DNA of 64,000 nt from Hyaloperonospora brassicae (GCA_947650285.1 CANTFL010001472.1:1-64000); one strand, 5' to 3'; counted from the stretch's first letter, positions 43,085 to 54,230 are shown. Translations and numbers: made by a program. The notes: generated from the sequence alone by a model not told the origin.

Positions 43085-44119
43085 ATGGAGCAATCCACAC
43101 CCCTCTCTGAGGCCCAAAAGGTCGCGCTTGATAAGCTAACCGCGGCCGTAGGCCTTGAGTACGTGTAGTTTCTCGCTGCACAAGGTCCCGATGTGCTCAA
43201 CGCACGAGTAGAGACCTTCATGCAGTATGAAACGGACCTGTTGAGCCAGGTTCAAAACCAGGTAGCGTCGGCTATACCGACACGCTATGTGGCTATGCCA
43301 CCAGAAGAGGCTAAGCCTCGTCCCCTTCGGGTGGACGTAAAATGTTACTCCGAAAAGGAGGGGAAAAACTATACCCTCTGGATCCGTGAGATTGAGATGG
43401 CCCTGGACTCTGGTCTCATCTCACTTGAGAACCAGCGGGTCTCGTTGTCTATCTCTAAGCTCGATGTTAGAGCGAGAGAGTGGGCGTTGACGTGTGGCAC
43501 GTCGGTCAACTTGGCGTTTCCCACGTGGGATTCGCTCAAGTTGGACCTTTTGCGAGTTTTCTCGCCGCCTAACCAGGCATATCGCGTGCGCTCACGCTTC
43601 TTGTCTACACGTCAGGGTAAGAACGAGTTAACGGACTATGTCCAGGAGTTGAAAACTCTGAGGCCTGCTATGCAGTTTGGCCCTCTCCCTGAGACAGTCT
43701 ATGTGACTGTCTTCATGGAAGGTCTTCGTAATGGCATTGCCAGGACCGAGGTCTTTCGAGTCCATCCCTCGACTTTTGAGGAGGCTATGAGCATCGCTCA
43801 GAATGCTGAGCACAACTTCAAGTCGGCCAGACTTGGTTGTAATGAATACAACCCAAGCTTTGCGAGAGCAACCTCTGCAAGCACCTCGGCTTACTGTAAG
43901 CCCGAACCGATGGATCTCAGCTATGCTGAAGATGAAGGTGAAGCTGAGCTTCATGTTGCGGAGCAACGACAGGAGGTGAGACGCTGTTACATGTGCGGAA
44001 GCACTAAACATTTGCGTCCCACTTGTCCTTTGCGTAAGCAACGAACGACTCCTACGGGTCGAAACCCCAGCCTCAACCAGAAACATGGTATGGCACGGGG
44101 AAACGTCGACACCCAGTAG
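43085..44119 (+). pseudogene. gypsy2 Gag with an early stop
   Basis: ATG at 43,085 (MEQSTPLSEAQ) is followed by a TAG at 43,166, codon 28. After that the frame is open to 44,119. The gag domain shows YTLWIREIEMALDSGLIS, REWALTCGTSV, FPTWDSLKLDLLRVFSPP, LTDYVQELKTL and VFMEGLRNGIARTEVF. A zinc knuckle CYMCGSTKHLRPTC (CX2CX4HX4C) is near the C terminus. The 308-codon frame at 43,193 begins at a non-ATG codon, so the real start is the upstream ATG, and the stop makes this copy defective. Confidence 0.85.
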
Positions 44120-44139
44120 GCGCGGGGCGGCCTACTGGG
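44098..44139 (+). promoter_or_regulatory. gypsy2 -1 ribosomal frameshift site
   Basis: In the gag frame GGGAAAC at 44,098-44,104 is phased G GGA AAC, a canonical -1 slippery heptamer. After 7 bases a perfect 10-bp stem follows (44,112-44,121 with 44,130-44,139), holding the gag stop TAG in its 5' arm. The protease lies in the -1 frame. Confidence 0.8.
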
Positions 44140-45230
44140 GTAGAACTGAGTTCTGTCCTTTCTCTACGAGGTAGAGCAAAAGAGGGCTTAGCCCAACAGA
44201 GCTTAATTCCAGCAAACACAGAGCGTGGATACAAGCCTGGCTTGTTGGTCGCCGAGGTGATAGTTAAAGGCTTTGAGAAGCATTGATCGATCTTAATTGA
44301 TTCTGGGGCGTCATGCAACAATGCTAGACGTCGTTATCTTCAGGGAAGTCAGCAATATGCTGACGCGCTCAACGCACACGAGGGCGATTTCATCACTGTT
44401 CGGTTAGCGACGGGTAGTCGCATCACGGTACCTTAAGTTTCGTTGAACTTGGGCGTGAAGTTTTTGGACTTTGATAGCATAGAACGCTGTCTCGTCCTTG
44501 ACTTGGATTCGAGATACGATCTCATCCTAGGTATGGCTTGGCTTGAACGCCATGAACCATGGATCGATTGGAGGTCTAAGACCTCGGGCGCCAGGCGCGA
44601 TGTTTCTAGCGAAGCTTTGGAGAGTCATGAACCCACCTTTTATAGGCAACAAAAGCGCTATTGGCGCGAGTCAGTGGCGGAAGATGTCAATGTGCTGGAC
44701 ATTGGTATGTCGGAGCTAACTAGCTCGAATTTCTATGACATGAATATGGAGCGGAGCTCTTCTTATGTGTTTGAAGAGAGTTTTATTCCGTTGAGTGATA
44801 CTCGTTGTGATACTGAGTCACTTCATGCGTCAAGCATGGTTGGCCTACGAGCGGGACATACAGGAAGTAATTACCATGATGTCAGTGCGGTGGCACGTGA
44901 AATTAAACAGAGTGATGGCGGCCGTGATGGCACCTCACTGAATGTTGGTAATGACATTGATGGCGAGAAGCCAGAGCGTTCAGGGCTAGGCCCGAATGCT
45001 GTACGTGAAGTGGTCCGTGTAAATCCACTGGGTGAAGTGTTTGAATTACGTAACACTTCAACAGATGTCGTTTAAGACATGAGCTTTCGTCTAGAGCGTG
45101 CTAAGACAAATAGCAACCATGGGGACCCGACTGTCCCGGCTTCTAGGAGGCGTACGGTTTCTGTGAGGAAACGATATCAGCGTAAGGTGACCACTGTGAA
45201 GCGCCCAAAGTCTAAGTAGTCACATGGTAA
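44120..45230 (+). pseudogene. gypsy2 protease region
   Basis: In the -1 frame relative to gag. The active site LIDSGASC has its Asp codon at 44,299. TGA at 44,284 and TAA at 44,434 interrupt it. The open part 44,443-45,075 has DLDSRYDLILGMAWLERHEP, the retropepsin ILGxxWL block, then a long variable region to the TAA at 45,073. Between 45,076 and 45,266 there are further stops and a shift to another frame. Confidence 0.82.
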
Positions 45231-45266
45231 AAAAGTAATAATACACTATATACACTTGTCAATGAG

Positions 45267-46900
45267 TTGACTGGCCAGATCGATGGCAATATTAGTCTTG
45301 AGACTCTTCCATCGTTGGATACTCTCTTTGAACTAGACGAAATTTCTGACGAAGAATATAGCGAAGCCTTACAGGCAGGAGAATTATCCGAGTTAGTGGT
45401 CATTCGACCAGATATTGAGTTGAACTCATCCTCGTTATTCGACGAGTCTGTCCTCGAGGACACAAAGGTGGCGTTGGATGCCCGTAGTGGATATTCGATT
45501 CTTAAGGATCCTCTTGATCCGTTCTATCCTTTGGTAAAGGAGTTTTAGGACGTGGTGTGTCACAACCCACCGTCCGTCTTACCTCCCGATAGAGGTGTAC
45601 GTCATGAAATTGACTTGGTTCCTGGAACTAAATACTGCGTAACACGGCAGTGGCCTTTACCGAAGGAACAGTGCGACGTCATTGACGACTTCTTTCGTGC
45701 AAAGCACGCAGCGGGCATGGTTCGTGAGAGCAAATCTCCTCATTCCACGCCCACATTTTGTGTTCGAAAGCCCAATGGAAAGTGGCGGACTGTTCATGCT
45801 TACAATAAGCTTAATGCGGCCACCATCCCGGCTCAGACACCAATTCCGAGGAAGGATGTTCTTCAGAACAATATGGTGGGATGTACGATGTACAGTGCAC
45901 TCGATTTAGTCGATGGTTATTACCAATTACTCATGCGTGAGAAACATATTCCGCTAACAGCGGTGAGTATTCCGAGCGGTATGCTCTGGGAGTGGCTAGT
46001 TATGCCACAGGGCTTGTAAAATGCGCCAGCTACGTTCAATCGTCTTGTGACGCAAGTGTTTCGGCCTCACCGAGGTTATGCACAGACCTACTTTGATGAC
46101 ATCTTTGTCCATAGTCGTGCTATGAACGGCCGGTCTGATGTGGATAATCACATCGACCATTTACGAGCAGTGCTCGAGTGCATGCGCACAAACAAGTTGT
46201 ATGCCAACGCCTCTAAGTGCATCTTTGGTGCACAAGAGATTCCCTTTTTGGGGTGCTTCATCGGGAAGCGTGGTCTTAGAGCGGATCCCGCTAAGATAAA
46301 AGCCATAGTCGATTGGCCGGTTCCTCAGAACCAAAAGGACTTACGTAAGTGGCTTGGTCTTGCCAATTACTTACACAAGTATAGTGCAAACTATGCAGAC
46401 ATGGCTCGACCATTATCCAATCTCCTTAAAAAGGATGTGGAATGGTGTTGGACGAACACCGAGCAGGAAGCCTTTACGGCTGTAAAAGAGAGCCTTCTTC
46501 ATGCGCCAATCTTGGCTTTGCCCGATCCTGATCGATCTTTCAGTGTCGTCTGTGACGCATCTGACTTTGCCATCGTCAGTGCTCAGTTACAAACAGATAA
46601 TGATGGACAAGAACGTGCCATTGCGTTTGTGTCCAGGCAGTTGAAAGCAGCTGAAAAGAACTATCCTGCTCATAACAAAGAGCTACTTGAAATGAAGTAT
46701 GCTTTAGTCAAATTCAGAGTTCATCTGCTTGGCTCCAAGCCTTTTGTGATCTTTACAGATCATGCGTCATTACGCACTGCGACCCAGTCGCCACATCTCT
46801 CTCAGCGAATGGCCCGTTGGCTCTCATTCTTTGCGGAATACAACTTTAAGGTATAGTATAAGCCGAGCAAGCAGAATGCTTTGGCTGATGCGTTGTAACG
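45267..46900 (+). pseudogene. gypsy2 reverse transcriptase and RNase H
   Basis: One frame throughout, with four internal stops: TAG 45,547, TAA 46,018 (MPQGL*NAP), a TAG near 46,855 (FKV*YKP) and a TAA near 46,896 (DAL*RRP). Blocks: HEIDLVPGTKYCVTRQWPLP, TFCVRKPNGKWRTVHAYNKL, ALDLVDGYYQLLM, the catalytic YFDD (46,089-46,100), LRKWLGLANYLHKY, SVVCDASDFA, KELLEMKYALVKF and FVIFTDHASLRT. Apart from the stops the sequence is well preserved and in frame, so decay is by nonsense substitutions more than by indels. Confidence 0.92.
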
Positions 46901-47045
46901 CAGGCCTGACTATGAGCTTGCTCATGTTACGACTCTGTCATCATCGGTCACGGACCTCATTCGTTCGGCATATGCCAAAGAAAAACACTGTGTAGCGCTG
47001 CTACGCGATCTAGGGAGCGATGAGTTTAACGACTCAGACATTAAA

Positions 47046-47938
47046 TTGTCGGCACGTTTGCGTGCGCGGCTACATCGATATTCCATCGATCAAGGCCTGT
47101 TGTGCTATAGCACAGAGATGGAGGATACTCCCCGTATCATTGTCCCTCATGATGAGGAATTGAAGTATCGCATCCTCTATGAGGCGCATGATACTGCGGT
47201 GAGCGGTCATCTCGGTCGAGAAAAGACATATAGCTCAGTTAGCCAATGTTATTGGTGGCCTAAACTTTACAAATGGGTAAGCACATATATGCTTATGTGT
47301 GAAACGTGTCAACCGGTGAAACCCTCACCTCACGCGGCCGCGACGCTGGCTAGTTTGCCTGTACCTAAGGGGTGTTGGGAGTCCACAGCATAAATTTCCT
47401 GTTCGGTTTACCGAAAGATTCGTATGGCAATACGGTTATTGCGGTCTTTGTTGACCGTTTGAGCAAGATGGCTCATTTAACGGCGGTGCCGGATACCATG
47501 GATGGTGAAGGTACAGCTACGCTGTTTATCGAACGAGTGTTCCGACAACACGGTTTGCCGTTGTCAATTGTCTCTGATCGAGATCCTCTCTTCACTGGTA
47601 ATTTATGGAGACACATCTTCCAGGTGATCGGCACACGTTTAGTAATGTCCTCAGCGGATCACTCTCAGACTGATGGTCAAACCGAGCGATTGAGTCGCAT
47701 CATCGGTGACATCTTGCGCAGTGTTTGCGCTGAAAAGACTAAGCGTTGGAGTTCGATGCTCCCTGTCGTTGCGTTTTCGTTGAATAACGCCGTGCATTCC
47801 TTCACCGGCTACACACCGTTTTATGTGAATGGCCTCACACACCCTGGTTTACCATTGACGCTACCACGGCGTAGTTTAGGGCTTGGAAGGGGAGGAATTG
47901 CCGATCGGCTTGCTTATATCAGCCCTGCTAGTGTTTAA
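47046..47938 (+). pseudogene. gypsy2 integrase (frameshifted)
   Basis: The zinc part (47,046-47,393) has EAHDTAVSGHLGREKTY and MLMCETCQPVKPS (HHCC). The catalytic part is in another frame from about 47,372: INFLFGLPKDS, where the first catalytic Asp of the family (MDF) is Asn, then SIVSDRDPLFTG (second Asp) and DGQTERLSRIIGDIL (Glu). The frameshift, the lost Asp and later stops rule out activity. It ends at TAA near 47,937. Confidence 0.88.
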
Positions 47939-48117
47939 AAACAGGTTAGCGAGTTTCTCGCAACGCTTTTGACAGTCTTACGACATGTGCGTGATTCACT
48001 GGCTGATAGACAAGATAGACAAAAGGAGCAAGCTGATGCTAAAGGCAGAGGTTGTATTGAACGTTAAGAGTGCGGAGACCAATTTATACTAAATGCTAAA
48101 AACTTACCTACAAAGTA

Positions 48118-48668
48118 ATGTCTGCTGTCTTCAAGACAAAGTTGCGCCCGCGCTTCATTGGGCCGTTCACGGTCATCGCTAAGAAGGGATTGGCGTACAC
48201 GCTCAACCTTCCGCGCAAACTGCGCACTCACCCAGTGTTATACGTTGGCTTGCTTAAGCCGTATCGGGACCCGTCCCATGTAAATCGGAGGCGCTTGCGC
48301 CTGGATATGATGCCTTGACGTCGACTGTTGCATCCGAACCAGGAGGTCAAGCTGACCATCCACACGGGCTAAGGACAACTCCAACGCCTGAACACGGGCT
48401 TGCATCGCGCCGAGTTCATTCTGGGTCTTACCCAATGTCTCTCGGAGACCTCTCAGCTCACGGATCCCCTTCTCATGCTCTTCCGTCGGTACCCCGACCG
48501 CCACCGACGCTGCTCGATGAGCAAGGGAACCACCAGTTCCATGTGGAGAAAATCCTTCAGCGACGTCGTCGTCGTGGCCAATACCAGTATCTGGTGAAGT
48601 GGCGAGAGTACCCGGAGTCGGCGAACTCGTGGGAGTATGAGATACCCCTTCGTCAGGACTGCCCTTAA
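48118..48668 (+). pseudogene. gypsy2 integrase C terminus and chromodomain
   Basis: 48,118-48,318 gives KLRPRFIGPFTVIAKKGLAY (GPY/F module) and LRTHPVLYVGLLKPY. A shift leads into 48,315-48,668, which has a Pro/Ser-rich linker and then a chromodomain (FHVEKILQRRRRRGQYQYL, VKWREYPESANSWEYE). The minus strand of the linker is read as a coiled coil by the antisense ORF (49,554-48,238). Confidence 0.85.
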
Positions 48669-49554
48669 GCCGTGAATTGTTTTGAAAATCGTGACCAGGG
48701 TCGCCTTGCGAGCGAGAACGCTTCTCACCAATAGTGTTGGGAGGTGGCGTGTTGCTCCGCACCTTAGGGTCGTGACCCGTGGCTACCATTCTAGCCGGAG
48801 TATAACGCGTACGTGTACGCAACTGGCCTCTGGCCTTGAGCTTGGCATTCTCGAACCGGAGCTTCCATTCCAGACGAACGTCAGCCACATCGGCGCTGGC
48901 CCGCAGCGTTGGCACACTGCTAATATGCCGCTTGCGGTACACCCAATGGATGAACTCATTGTCCTCCTCTTTGGGCAGTTCGCCAGCGAACAACAAGATG
49001 GGCACGCCCTTTATTGGTCGAACCGAAACACCACGGGAAAGACTCTCAAGGTGTGCAAGGTACGGACCTTGCGTGGTATAGGCTGGTTCGAGATACCTCT
49101 CATTTAGAGCCTTGCGAAAGGCGATATCTTCTGGCGACGTAGCCTCGGGGCCAATAGCCCATGTTTAAAGGCTACGGCCTTCCGTTTGACGGAGGCGTTG
49201 CTCCACGTCTGGTGTTGAGAACACGTAACCACTCCGGTTTTGAATAACCGCCTGGGTATGAGTGCGACGTAGAGCACGCTCCTCACGCTGATGGATCAGC
49301 TTCTGTTGCTCGTCGAGCGGGTTCGTGATGATGTTCTCATCTGCATCTGTGGTATGATGCTGCGCCACTGGCGCGGTGGTATTACCACGTTCAAAGAACA
49401 AATTCGATGCTGTTAGAGGACGAGCCTCAGGTACAGCGGAGTGGGATGATATCCCGTCATCTCCATGAACACTGGTATCACTACCATAGTCCACATCCTC
49501 GTCGAAGTTAAGGTAAGATGAAAGAGTCCGAGACTCGTTGGGTGGCAATGCCAT
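48238..49554 (-). CDS. gypsy2 antisense ORF (about 438 codons, one stop; unknown function)
   Basis: A single minus-strand frame from an ATG at 49,554 (MALPPNESRTLSSYL) to a stop at 48,238, with only one internal stop (TAA, 49,167-49,165, after EGRSL). N-terminal part: acidic/Ser-rich (FDEDVDYGSDTSVHGDD). Middle: a probable folded part (VPILLFAGELPKEEDNEFIH, WVYRKRHIS, VRLEWKLRFENAKLK). Then a Pro/Ser/Thr linker with EKRSRS. End: a coiled coil (EKGIRELRGLRETLGKTQNE, VQALELSLARVDGQLDLLV). Most of it lies where no sense frame exists. A diverged copy with the same start is at 60,310-60,047. It converges on pol as in gypsy1. No known family recognised. Confidence 0.65.
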
Positions 49555-49650
49555 GGTGTTTCGTGTTTAGCAACCGCGAGGTTAAGCACACACACACACC
49601 GACCTCTTCGACGGAAGAAGCCGATTGACGTTTGGTGTTAACGTCAGTCT

Positions 49651-49662
49651 GGTGGGGGAGGG
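49651..49662 (+). promoter_or_regulatory. gypsy2 polypurine tract
   Basis: GGTGGGGGAGGG directly before the 3' LTR. The related gypsy3 remnant has GGTGGGGATAGT at 60,374-60,385. Confidence 0.85.
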
Positions 49663-50140
49663 TGTAACGGGGTTACACGTCGGCTGTTAGTCGACGATAG
49701 GTGTGGTGCACACAAGAGAGGGGGTTACCCTATAAAGTTATTTTTAGAACACAGTGAGTGTATCAATTGTTGAAGACCGATGGCTGTCATCAATTGATTG
49801 CGAGATCTTTTAAGAGGTTATTTAGGGCAGGTTAAATACTTTGTTCTAAGGTGTTTTTTTAGGTTGATTAAAGAAATAAAAATGCAGTTCCCATTTTGAT
49901 CAGTAAGAGACAATGTTCATCACGAGGCGTCTTTGATCGGTAGGAGCTAGCAATACCTGTGAAGGTAGCTACTCCTGAGCACTCTGGGCTGTGATTCTTT
50001 AAAATCGTTAGGTCCCTTAGAATCGGGGACCGTAAGCTCTCTGAGCTTGTTGGCTCTCGGAGTCGGGTTCGTGGAACCAAAGTTGCTCGTAAGAGCGTTA
50101 AGTCTTCCTCTGACTTAAGAAGCTGTGTAGCTCCGCTACA
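49663..50140 (+). repeat. gypsy2 3' LTR
   Basis: 478 bp, starting TGTAACGGGGTTACACGTCG and ending GCTCCGCTACA, followed by TAGAG. It differs from the 5' LTR by roughly 20 changes and small indels, so the insertion is older than gypsy1 by this measure. Confidence 0.92.
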
Positions 50141-50689
50141 TAGAGTAAGCACCAGGCCACGATAATATTTGTCTAATGGTGCACCTGCGCACGTCCGCAT
50201 TCGATTGTGCAATAGGATCGACCCGAAGAGCAGAGCAAGTCGGTCACCACGAGATCGACCAGGCATTACGTTAAGGTGGCACGCTGGGACTTCCTGACTG
50301 GAAAAACTTCTAGCCATGCGTTTTCTGTCCTTTGAAGCAGTGGAAGCGCGACGAGACGCACAGCCCAGCCATCCTGACAAGAGTGCGCACAACGTTCTAA
50401 CCTCGGACTTGGTCAACAGTTAGTACCACGTGGCCTCTCGAGAGTGCCCCCGTGACGTCTGGAATATTAAGCCGAATGAGGAACGTGGTAGGATAAAGTT
50501 CGTGCCATGATAGATGACCGAGGTGGTTTCCACACAACAGACATCTGACGAGTGATAAGTAGCCCTAATAGATGATCTGACCTTTCGGTAGTATTTTGTC
50601 CCTCATCTGCAGACGCCATCTTTCTGACGCCAATCAATGTCGCCAAACAGTTATGGACTGAACGCATGTGCATTTCATTAATGTCCATG
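50141..50689. other. Stretch between gypsy2 and palindrome 2, no recognised gene
   Basis: Single-copy within the window. Minus-strand frames (for example a 182-codon frame reaching into the gypsy2 LTR, 50,416-49,868) show no family motif. The part outside the LTR (MTKSEVRTLCALLSGWLGC) could be a fragment of an unknown gene. Confidence 0.45.
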
Positions 50690-50893
50690 CGCACCGAAAA
50701 GTATCCACAGCAGCCGCGCGGCAAGTGCGCAAGTTAGTCCTGATATCGATTTCCACCTGTCAACGTTACGTTATGATAATACTTGTACATACGCGTAGCT
50801 TTCTGCGTCAGTCAATAATTGCAGAGTTTCAATTGCGAGATGATATAGCGCTAATTGTGAGACAGGGTCCGTGTACAGCAAGGACTGTCCTAG

Positions 50894-51085
50894 TCAGCTG
50901 TCCGGTATCATGGAGTCGTAGCAAAGCCCGGATAAGGCGTCGACGTTTGGCCTCTTGGAGTAGATCGGAGCGGCCTCTGCCATCGCAGTCGCACGCATCA
51001 TCAGTGCACGCTGTTCGTCGCAGCTGCATCGTAGTAGTCGATACATCTGAGCTTCAACAGGCAATTGGCGGAGGCTCATTGGCAA
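50894..51085 (-). pseudogene. Possible divergent gene fragment upstream of RPAP1 (left copy)
   Basis: A 63-codon minus-strand frame (MSLRQLPVEAQMYRLLRC, RALMMRATAMAEAAPIYSK) with an in-frame ATG is kept unchanged in the right arm (63,296-63,487, +). It points away from RPAP1, so the interval 51,086-51,618 could be a shared promoter region. I do not recognise the protein, and a competing frame of similar length overlaps it, so this is tentative. Confidence 0.25.
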
Positions 51086-51618
51086 AGAACACGTGAATGT
51101 TGTGCCGCCCCATGGTTTACTAGTGCATTGGTAAGCGAAGTTGATGCCACCACTACCTGATGCTATAGAGGCAGAAGAGCGCCTTGGCGATACGTGCGAC
51201 CGCTGTTTATGTTGACACTGTTTACAAACACGACGTCAATACGTTTTTGGTGCAAACAAGCACTTGCTCTACAATCATGCGAAAAGGAATAAAAGGGAGC
51301 AATCGTTGGCCAGAAAGGCGCAACACTTACTGAATGAATATACCTGAGTAGCGACAACGCTGTTACAAAATCTCTACGGTACAGCAGCTCCAGTTCCTGT
51401 AGTGTATACAGTAACTACAAGCGGTTTGCACTGCTGCAGGTGTGAGGGTTCTACCCAAAACAAGGCCTAAACTCACGTACCACACGTAAACTTCGCCTCC
51501 GCCTTTTTCAACCCATCCGCGTTTGGCGCACGTCACATACGAGTTACGACGTTCGCCACCGGCACCACGCGACAACGCCAACGCGAGCGAGCGACCGACA
51601 ACGACATCGAGCATCGAC

Positions 51619-53532
51619 ATGGACGCCGAATTGGTGCAGCTCGTGCGCGAACAAGAGCTCTTCCTCCAGCAGCGGAAGCGTCCGTCGGCAACTGTCACTC
51701 GGTGTGGCACTGCTCTCGAGCGAGCATCAGGCGGGCACCCGAATCCAGAGCTCGTGGATCCCGCGCCTCGACACGGCGCTAGTCAAATGATGAAGAATGT
51801 CGTGGAGCGCCACGCGACGGTATCAGTGGGTCTTAACGAGCGGTTGGTGCTCCGTGGGTCAAATCCAAAAAACCCACTGGGGCTTCCAAGTGCCGCTCGA
51901 CGGCAGGGGCTGGGGGACAAGAAGGACGATCGTCGTGGTCGTACGAAATCCTCTCGTTTTGGGCGACGATGGCGCGCAGGGCAGCAGCATGCGGACAAAA
52001 AGACGTCTGACACGGTGGAAATGCGCGCAATCGACGCGATGAGCCGCGCGCGCGTGCGAGACATGAGCGCGCAGGAGGTACAGGAAGCGCAGCAAGAGCG
52101 CGTGCAGACGCTGGACGCGCAACTGATTGCCAAATTGCGGAGTCGACGCCAACCTGTGAAAGTCAGAGCGAGCATTCACTCGACCGAGCGCGCGCGTGTG
52201 TTGACAGAAGAAGAAAAAGGAGAAGCAGCAGATGGAAAAGATGGAAGAGATGGAGATGGGAAAGATGGAGACGATGGGGAGGAAGGCGTGACACGGGAGA
52301 TGCGCACGACGCACATGATGCAACAGCTGGCAGCAGTCAAGACGGACGAGGAGCTCCAGGCGCAAGTCGAGCTCTTGCTACTGGAAGAGCGTGCGAAGCC
52401 CGAATGGACGCAGCGCCAGAGCGGGACGGTCAAAGACAGAAGACGGAGTGGACAGCATCAAGCGCGTTGCTATGCAGACGCGACGCGACGCTCGAGCGCT
52501 TTGACTTGGACGGGAACCTGCTCGAAGCGACGGACGCCGAGTTGTCCATGCATTCCGGTTTGTTCCACCACGGCGACGACCCAAAAGCTGCGGGGTACAC
52601 TGTACCGGAGCTGTTGCACCTCGCACGTAGCACTGTGGCGAGCCAGCGCACCATGGCGCTCCAAGTCGTGGCCAAAATTTTACATCGACGACAGTTGCTG
52701 GCAAACGCTTCTCGTCCTCTTGTACCACGAACATTCCCTAGTGACAGGGCAATGACGCTTCGAATTGTGCTGGACGACCAGAACTATACGGCGCTAGGTA
52801 CTGCTGTGTCTGCCTCTCATGCGTTTGTCGTTCCTGTGGAAACTGACGATTGTCTTCTTGACAAGCGCTTGTACCCTGAGCTCAAGCATGGCACCGTTGT
52901 ACTGCCTCCAAGTGTTCACCTCCACCGCAACGGACATGGCGCTCAAACGAACAGCGAGGGCTGTGACTCATACGACGCTAAAGAGGTGGTGTACATTGAC
53001 ACAAGCGAGACTGATGATGGATCGAGCATCAGCGACGAGGATATCGCATCGCTGAATCGGTCCAAGCTCTTTAAACATGGATCTAGGCACGCGGCTATGC
53101 TACATTCTCGAGACGATTGAGCTGCCGAGCCAAACGCCGCAGAGAAAATGCTGGAGATTCTGACCACGGTAGCTCGCCATTCGACGGGTGCAGCTCACGA
53201 ACTCAGCCCAAATGCCTGACTGTTGTGATTGCTATAGCAGCGGAACATTGAAAACGGAGAAATGTTGATTTTCCAAGAGGGTAACGCACGGTCGCTGCAG
53301 CTGTCGTTGAAGGTCTTACAGCTGGTGCGAGGCCTTTATCAGGGACAACGCAGCGTAGCTTCTGCACTCATAGCGAACGGTGTTATTCACAGTACGAAAG
53401 GTGTCCCAGCTCTCGAAAAATGTCCACTGATAAAAATGACGAAGAAGCTGTGGCACTGTTTGGTGACATGTGGGTGGAAAGCCTCGCATTTAGCACAATC
53501 CCCTGGGACACGGCCTCAATTGTCGCTGATTT
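51619..53532 (+). pseudogene. RPAP1 (RNA polymerase II-associated protein 1), 5' part, left copy
   Basis: ATG at 51,619 (MDAELVQLVREQE). An RPAP1_N-like motif follows (RDMSAQEVQEAQQERVQTLD, then QLIAKLRSR, about 52,060-52,145). The C-terminal RPAP1 signature is in another frame from 52,404 (LERFDLDGNLLEA, then HSGLFHHGDDPKAAGYTVPE, LLHLARSTVASQRTMALQV). Between them lies a shift near 52,390-52,430, also present in the right copy. Further stops are at 53,118 and 53,216. The fragment ends where an LTR begins at 53,533 (last bases read TIPWDTASIVADF). RPAP1 normally exceeds 1,000 residues and helps assemble and import RNA polymerase II. The 3' part is absent from this window. Confidence 0.8.
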
Positions 53533-54012
53533 TGTAGCGGAGCTACGCAGCTCCTTCAGTTAGAGGAAGACATAACGCTCAGTGAACAAACGTTAGTTCA
53601 AAGAACCCGACTCAGATAGTCAACAAGATCAAGAGCTTACAATTCATGTTTAAGGGGAGCAAACGATTCAAAGAATTACGCCCCAGGGTGCTCAAGAGTA
53701 GCTGCCTTAACAAGTCGTTTGCTGAACTCATAACGATCGAAGACGCCTTGGAAAGACACGTGTATGATACAGGTCACAGGAAAACCGAACTTTACTCGTT
53801 GTTATCCAAAAGAACACATCGGACTAAATGTACTTAATCTAGACACTAATGTTTTTCATCAATACCTCTTATGCGATCTCTTTCTTTAGTGGCTAACACA
53901 AGTCATCCCCCAACAACTGACCTGGTATTCGAATGTCATTTTAACAAGATACCATCCCTGTTGTAAATTAAACAAATTTTAGGCTGGCAAGCGACGTGTA
54001 ACCCCGTAACAC
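53533..54012 (-). repeat. LTR, gypsy2 family, minus orientation (inside palindrome 2)
   Basis: The reverse complement matches 60,386-60,864 closely, except that the outer 25-30 bases (near 53,985-54,012) differ. It directly truncates the left RPAP1 copy. No polypurine tract or element body of the same orientation follows: the next sequence is the copia relic. Confidence 0.85.
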
Positions 54013-54230
54013 ACGTCATGTCTCAACGGTCAAGTTGTCACTGCGTCGCTCTAACCGTCAATTTCCGTCTCTCCCTATCCCTCCCTTAAACCGTGTCTCC
54101 CTGATCCCACATAACATGATGTCACACAGCCCGTCAATCAAATGATACCCTCACATGTTATAGCCCTTGACCATGGAAACATGGAAATATGTAAAACAAA
54201 TTCGTTTCCAACAAATGCAACGAAGACAAA
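54013..54230 (-). repeat. Copia LTR remnant (left)
   Basis: TCAACGGTCAAGTTGTCACT, then ATCCCACATAACATGA, then AATCAAATGATACC parallel the right remnant at 58,905-59,225. Its left edge coincides with the end of the inverted LTR at 54,012. Confidence 0.6.

Larger units (their letters stand above)
42553..50140 (+). mobile_element. gypsy2: full-length Ty3/gypsy chromovirus-type element
   Basis: A 7,588-bp element with LTRs of 474 and 478 bp, a perfect 5-bp target-site duplication TAGAG (42,548-42,552 and 50,141-50,145), primer-binding site, polypurine tract, gag, pro-pol, chromodomain and an antisense ORF. It shares the TGTAACGGGG terminus, the primer-binding sequence and the layout with gypsy1, but the proteins are clearly a separate lineage. 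Gag-pol has many stops and frameshifts, so it could move only with help from another copy. Confidence 0.95.
50690..53532. repeat. Palindrome 2, left arm (without LTR)
   Basis: Reverse complement of 60,865-63,695. Over most of its length differences are rare (about 1% in the parts compared). Over the outer 50-60 bp identity falls quickly, so the outer boundary is near 50,690 / 63,695. It contains the RPAP1 fragment and about 0.9 kb upstream of it. Confidence 0.92.

Noticed and set aside
49868..50416. 182-codon minus-strand frame
   Set aside because: More than half lies in the gypsy2 3' LTR, and the remainder has no recognisable motif.
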